This document shows, one piece after another, positions 34,988-45,160 of a DNA stretch of 64,000 nt. The DNA comes from Candidatus Poribacteria bacterium. Its GTDB lineage: Bacteria; Poribacteria; WGA-4E; WGA-3G. Each line of letters begins with the position of its first letter. The first letter of the stretch is position 1. A program made the translations under genes and the position numbers. The notes below the pieces were generated by a model. It worked only from the letters and a program-made list of their open reading frames with translations, was not told the origin of the DNA and ran no database searches. The stretch covers positions 1 through 64,000 of the forward strand of contig JAJECK010000028.1 in assembly GCA_022822085.1 (NCBI GenBank), given 5' to 3'.

Positions 34988-37270
34988 GTGAGAAAGTTTT
35001 TTCCAATGCTAACACTCTATATCGTTGCAGTATTGTATGCATCATCAATTTTTGCACAATACGAACCCTCCATGCAAATGGGTTTACCTGATGGGGCAAT
35101 AGCGCGTTTCGGAAAAGGTACTATCAGAGATATAATGTATTCACCTGATGGTACACAGTTCGCTGTTACCGCAAACATCGGTGTTTGGATTTACGATGCA
35201 AGGACTGGTAAAGAACTTGACCTGATAGCAGAAGAACATCCGGACAGAATCTATTCTGCTGCCTATTCACCTGATAGTAAAACAATTGCGACTGTGGGAC
35301 AGGACAAAACAGTCCGACTATGGAATGCACACACAGGAAAACACGTAAAAACGCTTACTGGACATAAGGACGAGATTAATTCTGTTGCATTTTCACCTGA
35401 TGGTCAGATATTGGCAACTGGTAGTTCAGACAATACCATACGACTCTGGAATGCAAATTCAGGGAAATATATAAAAACACTCAAGGGACATACACAACCC
35501 GTCTCCTCAGTTCAATTTTCTTCAGATGGTGATATGCTTGCAAGCTCCACCCTCAGCGGTACAATCCGATTTTGGAGTTTGTCAAAAGGACAATTGATAA
35601 GGACACTTCAGGGATATCGGGAGCTAATTTCATATTCCCCAGTTGGCAAAACACTTCTTCTAATTCCGAATCCAGATGGCAGCAATACGGTCTTTAGAAC
35701 AAAAGATTCAGATGGCTATATCACAGAAGAAGTCACACTGGCAAATCCTGATACTATCTACACTATGCACATATTAGATGTAGTCACAGGACAACAGATA
35801 AAAACAATACCATCACTGAATTATGTTAATTGCTTTGCGTCCTCTCCCGATGGGAAAACAATCGCTATCAGTGATGGAGAAAGGTTTGGACTTTGGGATG
35901 CTACCACTGGAAAACACCTAAAGACCTTGAGCGAGGGGACGCCTGAAGTCCAATCTATTGCGTATTCCCCAGATGGAAATACTATCGCTACCGTCAGATG
36001 GGATAGAGTGCAATGGTGGAATGCTCAAACAGGAGAAAACATAAAAACATTTCCAAGTTCCATTGATAACTTTGGTGCAATCAGATTCTCACCCGACGGC
36101 AAAACAATCGCGATTTCAGAAGGCAGAGAAATTAGTCTGCTACATGCAGAATCTGGAAAGTATCTAACCACACTTGAAGGACATAAGGCTTATATTTCTG
36201 GTTTCGCGTTATCTCCTGATAGCAAGACTATCGCAACTGGTAGTTCAGACGGGACAGCGCGGCTGTGGGATGTTGATACAGGTGAAAATTTGGAAATATT
36301 CAATATGGAGCATACAAAACATCGCAATGAATTCGTTAGAATCTATCCTCCGAAGTTTTCGCCTGACGGTAAAACACTCGCATTTCGCAGTGAACACAAT
36401 ACATTGTGGTTATGGGATACACAACAGCAATACATAGTTAGAACTATTCCAGGGGAGCATTACCACATAAAAGATTTTGTTTTTTCTAATGATGGGAAAA
36501 TACTTGCAACAAGGTCTAAAACTGAGGCAGTTCATTTATGGAATACAAAAACAGGACGGCACATAAATACACTCACAGGACTTACTCATTTCATTACTTT
36601 TTCACCAGATGGGAATATACTTGCAACCTCTTTGGATAATTGGGTGGAATTATGGAGTACGAACACAGGAGAAAAATTAAATGAACTTTTCATACCTAAT
36701 GCGTGTAACACAAAAATTATGTGGACAGAAGACGGTAATCCATTCACAATTACTATTCATCAAAATGAATCGGTATCACTTTGGGATCTAACAACAGGAC
36801 AGCACATTCAGGCATTTGAGGGAGTCATGGATGAGACACTTGCTGCTTTAGGTCGATCATTTTTTAGGATGACAAATAAGGTGATGATAGGAAGTTGGAA
36901 CACTGAGTTAGTCGTTTCACCTACCCAGGATACATTCGTGACTGTTGTAGAGCAGAACCCTGTTAGACTTTGGGATATTACCACAAGGAAACAGATAGGA
37001 AAGTCAATAAAATCCCTGAAAGGTGAGGGGAATTATACATTAGTTCAATATTTCCCGGATGGTAAAACAATTGCCACCATTCCGATTGGTCCTGATCGAC
37101 AAGGTGGCACTGTGCGGTTATGGGATGTTGCAACAGGTGAACATCTAAAAACACTCAAGGGATACTCTAACTGTGATTTTAAATCAGTTGCGTTTTCCCC
37201 TGATAGTAAAACAATCGCAACAGGTCATGATGATGGCACAGTGTTATTGTGGGATATTCCTACACGGTAG
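34988..37270 (+). CDS. Secreted WD40 protein, first of tandem trio
   Basis: A 760-residue exported protein, GTG start with AGGAGA 9 bases upstream. A signal peptide ends near 'SSIFAQYEP'. About sixteen WD40-type blades follow (for example 'INSVAFSPDGQILATGSSDN', 'TVRLWNAHTGKHVKTL'), probably two propellers. It lacks the dockerin and sorting tail of the 10354-14783 protein. The first blade ('YSPDGTQFAVTANIGVWIYD') belongs to an entry module shared by all five WD40 proteins of the window. Likely a periplasmic or secreted binding protein. Starts 37 bases after the selenoprotein stop, so could be co-transcribed, but the functions are unrelated as far as can be seen. Confidence 0.88.
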   Translation: MRKFFPMLTLYIVAVLYASSIFAQYEPSMQMGLPDGAIARFGKGTIRDIMYSPDGTQFAVTANIGVWIYDARTGKELDLIAEEHPDRIYSAAYSPDSKTIATVGQDKTVRLWNAHTGKHVKTLTGHKDEINSVAFSPDGQILATGSSDNTIRLWNANSGKYIKTLKGHTQPVSSVQFSSDGDMLASSTLSGTIRFWSLSKGQLIRTLQGYRELISYSPVGKTLLLIPNPDGSNTVFRTKDSDGYITEEVTLANPDTIYTMHILDVVTGQQIKTIPSLNYVNCFASSPDGKTIAISDGERFGLWDATTGKHLKTLSEGTPEVQSIAYSPDGNTIATVRWDRVQWWNAQTGENIKTFPSSIDNFGAIRFSPDGKTIAISEGREISLLHAESGKYLTTLEGHKAYISGFALSPDSKTIATGSSDGTARLWDVDTGENLEIFNMEHTKHRNEFVRIYPPKFSPDGKTLAFRSEHNTLWLWDTQQQYIVRTIPGEHYHIKDFVFSNDGKILATRSKTEAVHLWNTKTGRHINTLTGLTHFITFSPDGNILATSLDNWVELWSTNTGEKLNELFIPNACNTKIMWTEDGNPFTITIHQNESVSLWDLTTGQHIQAFEGVMDETLAALGRSFFRMTNKVMIGSWNTELVVSPTQDTFVTVVEQNPVRLWDITTRKQIGKSIKSLKGEGNYTLVQYFPDGKTIATIPIGPDRQGGTVRLWDVATGEHLKTLKGYSNCDFKSVAFSPDSKTIATGHDDGTVLLWDIPTR

Positions 37271-37410
37271 GGATAGTCGCAAACAACATACCGAAATCTA
37301 TAAAAGGAGACTGAAACAATGAAAAGGTTATTTCTAATGTTTACCCTATTTTTCTTTGTAACAATGTGTTTATCCCCTACCTTCGCGCAATACGAACCCT
37401 CTACGCAAAT
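37265..37410 (+). repeat. Duplicated gene junction (copy 1 of 2)
   Basis: About 145 bases containing the stop of one WD40 gene, the intergenic 'gggatagtcgcaaacaa', the ribosome site and the first 25-30 codons of the next gene. It is nearly identical to 39497-39642; only scattered changes are seen. The signal-peptide coding parts are the same except for one Lys/Arg codon. This marks a recent tandem duplication or ongoing gene conversion. Confidence 0.85.
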
Positions 37411-39502
37411 CAGTTTACCTGAAGGTGCAATAGCACGATTAGGCAGAGGACATATAAAGGAGATAATGTATTCACCAGATGGCACGCGGCTTGCTGTTAC
37501 CACATCAAGCGGGGTTTGGATTTATGATGGAAAAACAGGAGAAGAACTTGGTTTGATAACAAGAAGACACAAACATCTTGTTATGTCAGCGGCTTATTCC
37601 CCGGATGGAAAAACAATCGCTACTGGTTATTGGAATGGCACTTTGCGGTTATGTGATGCAGACACAGGAAAAAACAAAAATACTCTTATTGGACATTCCT
37701 ATGTAATTGATTCCATAGCGTATTCCCCAAATGGAAGCATGATCGCTACTGGAGGCACAGACAAAACTGTCCGGTTATGGGATGTATCTACAGGAAAGAA
37801 TATAAATACACTCACTGAACATATAGGTCCTGTCTATTCAGTTAAGTTTTCCCCCGATGGAAAAACTATTGCTACTGGGAGTGAAGACAATACAATTCGA
37901 TTGTGGGATACGCATACTGGAAAACTAAGAAATACATTTGATGGATATCGGAAACCAATTGTATTTTCAATGGATGGAAATATGTTTTTCGCAGTTAGCA
38001 ATAGCACCTATGAAGTACAGATATGGGATACAGCTACAGGACAACCTATAAAAACAATACCTAAAAAGAACACTGTTTATCCTATTGTATATTTATTAAA
38101 GAACAACACGTTCACCCTTGATGATAAAGGTGAATTGATCCTGCAAAATGTCCATACAGAAAAACCGCTAAAATCCTTCATAGATGATACACAATTGATC
38201 GTATCTATTATTTATTCTCCAGATGGAAAAACAATCGCTACTGCTGATCTAAATGGCACAATGCAGTGGTGGGATGCACACACAGGAGAAAATATAAAGA
38301 CATTTACAAGATATATAGGTAGAGGACACCCTTCTATTCAATATTCACCCAACGGGAAGTTAATTGCAACTGGCGGAGCAATAATGCCAAATTTATGGGA
38401 TGCAGCCACTGGGAAGTTTCTGAGAACTATTTACGGGCACGAAAGTTATGGTATTTTTACGTTTTCACCAGACGGTGATATACTTGCGACTGCCAGTGCA
38501 GACAGCACAGCGCGGCTATGGAATGTATACACAGGTGAAAATATAAAAACTCTCACAGGACATAATGGTCGCGTCTATCCTCTCATATATTCGCCAGATG
38601 GGAATACGTTCGTAACTGCTGATGATGGTGGAACATTGCGGATATGGGATGCGGATACGGGTAATCAACTGAAAACACTTACTGGAGACACGTACAAAGC
38701 TATATGGTTTTTGTATTCTCCAGATGGAAAAAAACTCGCAACTCGTTTTAATGATACGGTGCGATTGTTGAACGCATACACAGGGGAAACCGAAAAATCA
38801 CTCCTTGGACATACTGGACGTGTTCATGCTGCTGCGTATTCACCAGATGGAAAAACAATTACTACTTATAGCACCGACAATACAGTACGTTTGTGGGATA
38901 CTAACACAGAGAAAAATATAAAAACTCTTAATATCTTAGGCAAAATCATGGCAGTTGTATATTCACCTGAGGGTGAACCACTCGCAATTACAACTCATGA
39001 GGAAACGGTGACGCTTTGGAATGTAGCAACAGAACAACTATTAAAAAGATATGAAGGACAAAAAAATGGAATTTTAGGATCTTTGACACGCTCCAAAAAA
39101 AGACAAAATGAAAGAACACGTTGGGGGCCTCCAAACCATATCCATACTGTTAAGTATTCACCGAATGGTAGTACACTTGCAACTGTCAGGAATAATGGTA
39201 TAGTCCAACTATGGGATGTAGATAAAGAAAGACGTATAGGAAAACTGATAAAGCCCTTTAAAGATGAACCGTTGAACGTTTGGATTGAATACTCTCCGGA
39301 CGGTAGAATACTCGTAACAGCGCAATTTGGTAATATGACAGGCACGCCACGGTTGTGGGATACTGCAACAGGGAAACTCCTAAAAACACTCAAAGGATAT
39401 ACCTATTGTGGCAATTCGTTGAAATTTTCTCCCGACAGCAAGACAATCGCAACAGGACATCGGGATGGCACAGTGTTACTGTGGGATATTCCCACACGGT
39501 AG
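37319..39502 (+). CDS. Secreted WD40 protein, second of tandem trio
   Basis: A 727-residue paralogue of its neighbours. Signal peptide ('MFTLFFFVTMCLSPTFAQ'), then about fifteen WD40 blades ('VYSVKFSPDGKTIATGSEDN', 'TIRLWDTHTGKLRNTF') and the end 'TVLLWDIPTR', which is identical to the first copy. The ribosome site AAAGGAG is well placed. Same family and probable role as the neighbouring copies; the blades diverge in the middle but the two ends are strongly conserved, as expected from exchange between copies. Confidence 0.88.
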   Translation: MKRLFLMFTLFFFVTMCLSPTFAQYEPSTQISLPEGAIARLGRGHIKEIMYSPDGTRLAVTTSSGVWIYDGKTGEELGLITRRHKHLVMSAAYSPDGKTIATGYWNGTLRLCDADTGKNKNTLIGHSYVIDSIAYSPNGSMIATGGTDKTVRLWDVSTGKNINTLTEHIGPVYSVKFSPDGKTIATGSEDNTIRLWDTHTGKLRNTFDGYRKPIVFSMDGNMFFAVSNSTYEVQIWDTATGQPIKTIPKKNTVYPIVYLLKNNTFTLDDKGELILQNVHTEKPLKSFIDDTQLIVSIIYSPDGKTIATADLNGTMQWWDAHTGENIKTFTRYIGRGHPSIQYSPNGKLIATGGAIMPNLWDAATGKFLRTIYGHESYGIFTFSPDGDILATASADSTARLWNVYTGENIKTLTGHNGRVYPLIYSPDGNTFVTADDGGTLRIWDADTGNQLKTLTGDTYKAIWFLYSPDGKKLATRFNDTVRLLNAYTGETEKSLLGHTGRVHAAAYSPDGKTITTYSTDNTVRLWDTNTEKNIKTLNILGKIMAVVYSPEGEPLAITTHEETVTLWNVATEQLLKRYEGQKNGILGSLTRSKKRQNERTRWGPPNHIHTVKYSPNGSTLATVRNNGIVQLWDVDKERRIGKLIKPFKDEPLNVWIEYSPDGRILVTAQFGNMTGTPRLWDTATGKLLKTLKGYTYCGNSLKFSPDSKTIATGHRDGTVLLWDIPTR

Positions 39503-39642
39503 GGATAGTCGCAAACAATATACCGAAATCTATAAAAGGAGTCCGAAACAATGAAAAAGTTATTTCTAATGTTTACCCTATTTTTCTTTGTAACAATGTG
39601 TTTATCCCCTACCTTCGCGCAATACGAACCCTACACACAAAT
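39497..39642 (+). repeat. Duplicated gene junction (copy 2 of 2)
   Basis: The second copy of the junction described at 37265-37410, between the second and third WD40 genes. The match starts in the last codons of the upstream gene and runs through the signal-peptide region of the downstream gene. Confidence 0.85.
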
Positions 39643-41989
39643 CGGTTTACCCGAAGGTGCAATTACCCGTTTGGGAAAAGGGTACATACGAGGAATGACA
39701 TATTCTCCTGATGGCACTCAGATGGCTGTCAGCACATTCATCGGTGTTTGGATTTACGATGCCCGCACCGGAGAAGAACTAAATTTGTTGACAGGACAGC
39801 ATGGGGAACCTTATGTTTCCGCAGCATATTCCTCGGATGGCAAAACAATCGCAACTGGAGGCACAGATGGGACAGTGCAACTATGGAACACACGCACTGG
39901 AAAAATTATAAAAAAGTTCAAATATAATGAGGAATATATAAGTTATATAAAATATTCACCTGACGGTCAGACAATCGCAATAAAGGGGCCAAAAAATACG
40001 ATTGAACTGTGGAATGCACGCACTGGAAAACACTTTAAATCACTCGCTGGTCATGAAAAGCCTACAACTTTTTATGAAGGACATCCTGACGTGACTATTT
40101 CCTCCTTTGCATTTTCTCCTGATAGCAAAACAATCGTGAGTGGTGGCGGGGACAAAACAGTACGGTTATGGAATGCGCGCACCGGAGGAAACATACGAAC
40201 ACTAACAGGACATACAGAAACGGTCGTCGCAGTAGCATTTTCACCAGATGGTGGGACTATCGTAAGTGCGAGCAGGGACAAGACGGTCCGAATGTGGGAC
40301 GCACACACAGGGGAAATCATAAATACTCTCACAAGACATAAAGATATTATTGTTTCAGCCGCTTATTCGCCTGATGGCAACACCATCATTTCTGCTGGTT
40401 GGGATGGTATGTTACATCTATGGAACGCACAAACTGGACAACCTTTAAAGACCTTTGAATTATTTACAGGTGTCCTTCATTTCTCACGTGGACACGCGGG
40501 GGCAATCACACACACTGCATATTCTTCTGACGGTAATACAATCGCAACTGCTGGTGGAGATGGAACAATGCAGTGGTGGGATGCACATACTGGTGAAAAA
40601 CAGAAAACATTTAAAGGGCATAGTTCTCATTCCGTTAAGTATTCACCAGATGGTAAGACACTCCTAATTGAGATAGGGAACGAGGCGCAGTTACGGGATG
40701 CAGCTACTGGAAAATATATTAATACACTCAAAGGACATAGATATAATATTGAACACATCGTTTTTTCACCAAAGGGTGATATTATTGCAATTTCAAATGT
40801 TGTTGGCACATTAGGATTGTGGGATGCTTCCACTGGAAAAACTATAAAAATATTGGGACAAAATGTTGATATTGAAGACTTTGATCCACGCGCCGGTTAT
40901 TTCCCCGTGTTTTCACCAGATGGAAAGATGATCGCAATTGAACAGGGCAAACAGACGGTGGGGATTTGGAACACAAGCACAGGAGAACACGTAAATACAC
41001 TCACAGGGCATGAAGGTCCTCTCAGTCTTCCAGTTTTTTCGCCGAATGGCAAAACGATAGTAACAGAAACATTCGTAAGATTTGGTAAGGGCGGTACTGT
41101 CCGCCTATGGGATGTTAAAACTGGAGAAATGATTATGAAATATGAAAATCCAGAGGATTATCTTGTGTTTAGGTACTCACCAGATAGCAAAACGCTTGCA
41201 ACAGATTACACTGATAATTCTGTACGACTATGGGATACGACCACTGGGGAAAACATAATAACACTTAAAGGACATACAGATAAGATTTATCCTCTGATGT
41301 ATGAACAGGATGGCAAAACCCTCATAACGCGTAGCAGAAATATGCCGTTCCGATTCTGGGACACGACCACTGGAAAAAACGTAAAAACACTCAAAATGCC
41401 GAGTGGATCAAGCACTGAATTGAAGCATTTCCCTAATGGAGATATACATGCAATTGCTATCAATAAATGGGATAAAACCGGATCGCTTTGGAATCTCACC
41501 ACGGGACAACGCCTTAAGACCTTACCTAAACATAATGAAGGTATTATTAAGTCTATAAGAGAGAAGTTCTTTGAGTGGTTCCCATCTAAAAAACACAAGA
41601 CTCAGTGGGATACCATCAGTTGGAAGATTTTTTCTCCGACCCGTGATACACTTATGGTTGTGATAGAGCACGATAAGATAAGGCTATGGAATCTCCACAC
41701 AGGCAAGCCAATAGGAAAACCAATTCATCTCAAAGATCAGCATGTGGATAGGTCAAGTCAAATAGGAAATGCTTTCTATTCACCAGATGGTAAAATGTTG
41801 GCAACATATCCACTTTCTTATAAGGGACATTTGCGTTTATGGAAGGTATCTACAGGTAAACTCATGAAGACATTCCCATGGCTTACGAACCTGAACTCCT
41901 ATGGAATTAAGTTTTCTCCAGACAGTCGTAAAATTTTAACAGAACATACCGATGGCACAGTACTCATCTGGGACATCCCACAACGATAG
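39551..41989 (+). CDS. Secreted WD40 protein, third of tandem trio
   Basis: An 812-residue paralogue with a signal peptide that is almost the same as the second copy and about sixteen WD40 blades ('VVAVAFSPDGGTIVSASRDK', 'TVRMWDAHTGEIINTL'), ending 'GTVLIWDIPQR'. It is longer than the other two by one or two blades. No anchor or other domain is visible. It is followed by 30 bases and then the DUF169 gene with its own AAAGGAG ribosome site. Confidence 0.88.
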   Translation: MKKLFLMFTLFFFVTMCLSPTFAQYEPYTQIGLPEGAITRLGKGYIRGMTYSPDGTQMAVSTFIGVWIYDARTGEELNLLTGQHGEPYVSAAYSSDGKTIATGGTDGTVQLWNTRTGKIIKKFKYNEEYISYIKYSPDGQTIAIKGPKNTIELWNARTGKHFKSLAGHEKPTTFYEGHPDVTISSFAFSPDSKTIVSGGGDKTVRLWNARTGGNIRTLTGHTETVVAVAFSPDGGTIVSASRDKTVRMWDAHTGEIINTLTRHKDIIVSAAYSPDGNTIISAGWDGMLHLWNAQTGQPLKTFELFTGVLHFSRGHAGAITHTAYSSDGNTIATAGGDGTMQWWDAHTGEKQKTFKGHSSHSVKYSPDGKTLLIEIGNEAQLRDAATGKYINTLKGHRYNIEHIVFSPKGDIIAISNVVGTLGLWDASTGKTIKILGQNVDIEDFDPRAGYFPVFSPDGKMIAIEQGKQTVGIWNTSTGEHVNTLTGHEGPLSLPVFSPNGKTIVTETFVRFGKGGTVRLWDVKTGEMIMKYENPEDYLVFRYSPDSKTLATDYTDNSVRLWDTTTGENIITLKGHTDKIYPLMYEQDGKTLITRSRNMPFRFWDTTTGKNVKTLKMPSGSSTELKHFPNGDIHAIAINKWDKTGSLWNLTTGQRLKTLPKHNEGIIKSIREKFFEWFPSKKHKTQWDTISWKIFSPTRDTLMVVIEHDKIRLWNLHTGKPIGKPIHLKDQHVDRSSQIGNAFYSPDGKMLATYPLSYKGHLRLWKVSTGKLMKTFPWLTNLNSYGIKFSPDSRKILTEHTDGTVLIWDIPQR

Positions 41990-42019
41990 TTTCACACATC
42001 TAACAACAAAGGAGAAATT

Positions 42020-42706
42020 ATGGCACAACAATTACAACAGCTACTCGGTTTAGACACAACCCCCATTGCGGTAACGTTTCACGACACTCCACCAGAGGAC
42101 ATATCCCGCGTGGAAAACGTTGAGGCATCCGGTTGTACCTATTGGAAACGCGCATCGGAAGGTAAGACCTTCTATACCGAGGCATCCGACCACTACAACT
42201 GCCCCATCGGGTGTTACACCCATAACGTTGAACTACCGGACGCACAAATGGAGGAATTGGAAAATACACTCGGTCTGATGGGTGAACTCGGTTATATTTC
42301 TATGGATGAAGTTCCCGGTATCCCACGTAGAGAAATTTCGTTCAAAAATGCAGTCTACGCGCCTTTAGCAGATATGCAAGGGACACCAGATATAGTTATT
42401 GTCTCTGGCACACCGAAGCAGATGATGTTATTAACAGAAGCGGCAACTGCCGCAGGAATCAACACCGAAAACGGTGTGATGGGTAGACCGACCTGTGCTG
42501 TGGTCCCTGCTGTTATCCAGTCTGATGGAGCCGCGAGCAGTCTGGGATGCATCGGCAACCGTGTCTATACTGCACTCTCTGATGATGACTTCTACTTCGC
42601 CTTTCCGGGCAAACATGTTGATGCCATCGTTGAAAAGTTAGAGACAATTGTGAATGCCAACCGTGCGTTAGAGGAATATCATCAGCAGCGTCAAGCGGAG
42701 ATTTGA
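42020..42706 (+). CDS. DUF169 domain protein
   Basis: A 228-residue DUF169-family protein of unknown biochemical role. Recognisable parts are 'TPIAVTFHDTPPEDI' at the N-terminus, 'SGCTYWKRASEGKTFYTEAS' with 'DHYNCPIGCYTH' in the middle, and 'DDDFYFAFPGKHVDAIVEKL' near the end. Conserved Cys residues in 'NCPIGC' could bind a metal or cofactor. It is translationally coupled to the following SDR gene: its TGA stop is directly followed by the next ATG. Confidence 0.88.
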   Translation: MAQQLQQLLGLDTTPIAVTFHDTPPEDISRVENVEASGCTYWKRASEGKTFYTEASDHYNCPIGCYTHNVELPDAQMEELENTLGLMGELGYISMDEVPGIPRREISFKNAVYAPLADMQGTPDIVIVSGTPKQMMLLTEAATAAGINTENGVMGRPTCAVVPAVIQSDGAASSLGCIGNRVYTALSDDDFYFAFPGKHVDAIVEKLETIVNANRALEEYHQQRQAEI

Positions 42707-43498
42707 ATGGAAACCGTCGCAGTTATAACTGGTGCAGCGAGCGGTATCGGACGCGGTATGGCGGAAAGGTTCACTGCAGAAGGGATGGCGGTTGTCCTTG
42801 CAGATATTGAAGAAAAGCCGTTAGCAAAACTTGAAGCAGATTTGCGTGCTAAAGGTGCAACCGTCATCGCTGTCCGAACTGATGTGTCAAATGTTGACGA
42901 TGTTGAAAACCTTGCAGTGCAAACATACAACACCTTTGGCGCGGTGCATATCCTCTGCAACAATGCTGGTGTTGTCTGTAGTCGTCCTATCTGGGAACAT
43001 ACCATCACCGATTGGGAGTGGGTATTAGGTGTAAACCTATGGGGTGTCATCCACGGAGTCCGCACGTTTGTTCCCCGCATGCTTTCACAAGATACCGAAT
43101 GTCATATCGTCAATACTGCTTCTATCCTCGGTTTGGTCCGTGCGCCAGGTGAAGGTATCTATAAGGTGAGCAAGCACGGAGTTGTTGCACTTTCAGAAAC
43201 CCTCGCCGATGAGTTAGCACTAAAAAGTTCAAAAATTCAGGTGCATGTACTGTGTCCCGGATGGGTGCGGACAGGTATTTTAGACTCTGCCAGAAACCGT
43301 CCAGATGATGAATCTCACCACCATAATCGCGACATTACAGATAACCGAAATGTCCGGACTGAGATGGAAGCAGGCATGTCGCCTGCGGAGGTAGCAGATC
43401 ATGTCTACAATGCTATCCAGAACGGCACATTTTATATTCACACACATCCAGAACACAAAGCATGGGTGCAGAAGCGTATGGAGGGCATCCTCAAATAA
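42707..43498 (+). CDS. SDR-family oxidoreductase
   Basis: A 263-residue short-chain dehydrogenase/reductase. The NAD(P) motif T-G-A-A-S-G-I-G is at residues 8-15, 'NNAG' at about 85-88, and the catalytic Ser139, Tyr152 and Lys156 are present ('NTAS', 'YKVSK'). It probably reduces or oxidises a small alcohol or ketone. It follows DUF169 with no gap. Confidence 0.92.
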   Translation: METVAVITGAASGIGRGMAERFTAEGMAVVLADIEEKPLAKLEADLRAKGATVIAVRTDVSNVDDVENLAVQTYNTFGAVHILCNNAGVVCSRPIWEHTITDWEWVLGVNLWGVIHGVRTFVPRMLSQDTECHIVNTASILGLVRAPGEGIYKVSKHGVVALSETLADELALKSSKIQVHVLCPGWVRTGILDSARNRPDDESHHHNRDITDNRNVRTEMEAGMSPAEVADHVYNAIQNGTFYIHTHPEHKAWVQKRMEGILK

Positions 43499-43796
43499 GC
43501 CTGTAAGCAGATATTTTGATTAGAAGGGTTCTACCCCCAATATTAAGATTCTTGGAAACACGGAGAACACTGAAGAAAACGGAAAATTTCATCCCATTCA
43601 GAATGATATTCAAATAAATTCCATTCTGAGAAAACGCCTCTTATCCGTGATTCAGAAAGAACAGAATCTCAACAATTGAATCCCACTGTTCGTAAGTAGA
43701 TTCAAATTGACATTCACCCCCAAAAAGATTATAATGATTATAAAACAAATAAGAAATGTCTGCATCTGTTACATAGAAGGCAAAGGAAAGATCAGC

Positions 43797-44297
43797 GTGT
43801 TCCGCTTACAATCGCAAATTCGAGTAGCCATAATTACCTGCATTTGCACACTCATGCTACTTTCATGCGGAACAGGTGAAATCCAAAACTTTGAAGGTAT
43901 CAGCATCTTAACCGAACCACGTGTGAATCGGATAAACGTCACAATCTATCTGACTGATAAACACGGGATTCCACTGATATGGAATCAAAGCATTCTTAGT
44001 CCAAGTGTCGGTGTAAGTACTATTTCTGATGCAGATTTTACCACTAACGCGAAAGTCTACTCTATGCGAAACGGGCAAAAACATCGGAAGGTTTATGACG
44101 GGAGACTTGTTGATGTGCGATGGGCACAGGAAGCGAATAGTATTGACAGACTTCTAAAGGCACAAATCCCACTCAGGCTGATTGAAGAAGACCCCGAACG
44201 TGATACATACAAAGGTGTTATCACTGTTGAAATAAAGACTGATAAACAAGGACCTTTTTCAGATACCGATGAAGAGGCAATTATTTATTCGAGGTAA
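43797..44297 (+). CDS. Predicted lipoprotein upstream of an ABC permease
   Basis: A 166-residue lipoprotein. GTG 43797 with AAAGGAAAG about 7 bases upstream gives a compact lipoprotein signal ('AIITCICTLMLLSC', lipobox LLSC). The upstream ATG 43707 in the same frame would add an unlikely 30 residues. The mature region is unassigned ('RVNRINVTIYLTDKHG', 'PLRLIEEDPERDTYKG') and beta-rich. It ends 2 bases before the permease gene. Upstream, 43499-43796 shows only short inverted pieces and nothing I can name. Confidence 0.6.
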   Translation: MFRLQSQIRVAIITCICTLMLLSCGTGEIQNFEGISILTEPRVNRINVTIYLTDKHGIPLIWNQSILSPSVGVSTISDADFTTNAKVYSMRNGQKHRKVYDGRLVDVRWAQEANSIDRLLKAQIPLRLIEEDPERDTYKGVITVEIKTDKQGPFSDTDEEAIIYSR

Positions 44298-44299
44298 CG

Positions 44300-45157
44300 A
44301 TGCCTATTCACACACAAGACTATAGACATTGGGAAGGCACATTAATACCCCGAAACCACACGCGGTGGTGGGTCATTGCAAAGGCAGAACTAAAACTTCT
44401 CGCAAAACGCAAAATCGTACGATTGATTGTCGCGATCCCCCCAGTAATCTACTTCTTAGCACACGCAATCCTTATCTACATTGTGAATTTATTTGAAAAT
44501 GTAGATTTACCGTTCGAAATTGATATGGGTTTCTTTCAAAATTTTCTCTTTAGAATGGATACTCTCTCCGGGTTTCTCGTTGCCCTTATATCCATTTTTG
44601 GCGGTGCCGGACTAATTGCAAATGATCTAAAAAGCAATGCACTTTCACTTTACCTGTCCAAACCCATTTCGTGGTATGATTATCTGGTCGGTAAATTCAT
44701 TGTAGTCGGGACATTACTTATCTGCATGACATTGGTCCCTGGGTTAATGTTATTCTTGGAACAAGCCCTATTGTCCGACTTCACGTTTTTTAAAGAACAT
44801 TATTGGGCAATCTTCTCTATTATTGCCTATTCACTGGTAATCACTGGCATCACGAGTCTATTAATATTATTCTTCTCTTCACTGACTACCAACTCGCGCT
44901 ATGCGACAATTGGATTTTGTGCTATTTGGTTTGGATTGCCTGTGATTGCCATTATCCTTAAAGAGGTGTTTTCGATAAGTACAGTCTCTATTGTTTCAAT
45001 TTGGGCAAACTATGATATACTTGGAAGTGTTCTCTTTGGCGAGCCTGCCGATTTTGATATACATTGGGGCTGGACGATTCTCGCCCTATCCGCGTTGACT
45101 GCCGCCTGTGTCTATGTGCTGCGTCTACGGATACGTGCAGTGCAAATCGTCAAATAA
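44300..45157 (+). CDS. ABC-2-type transporter permease
   Basis: A 285-residue integral membrane protein with six hydrophobic helices and the ABC-2 permease pattern: an amphipathic N-terminus ('WWVIAKAELKLLAKRKIVRL'), 'SNALSLYLSKPISWYDYLVG' between helices 2 and 3, and a terminal helix. ABC-2 permeases need an ATPase, which is not found beside it here. It may work with an ATPase encoded elsewhere. Partners with the preceding lipoprotein by a 2-base gap. Confidence 0.85.
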   Translation: MPIHTQDYRHWEGTLIPRNHTRWWVIAKAELKLLAKRKIVRLIVAIPPVIYFLAHAILIYIVNLFENVDLPFEIDMGFFQNFLFRMDTLSGFLVALISIFGGAGLIANDLKSNALSLYLSKPISWYDYLVGKFIVVGTLLICMTLVPGLMLFLEQALLSDFTFFKEHYWAIFSIIAYSLVITGITSLLILFFSSLTTNSRYATIGFCAIWFGLPVIAIILKEVFSISTVSIVSIWANYDILGSVLFGEPADFDIHWGWTILALSALTAACVYVLRLRIRAVQIVK

Positions 45158-45160
45158 ACA

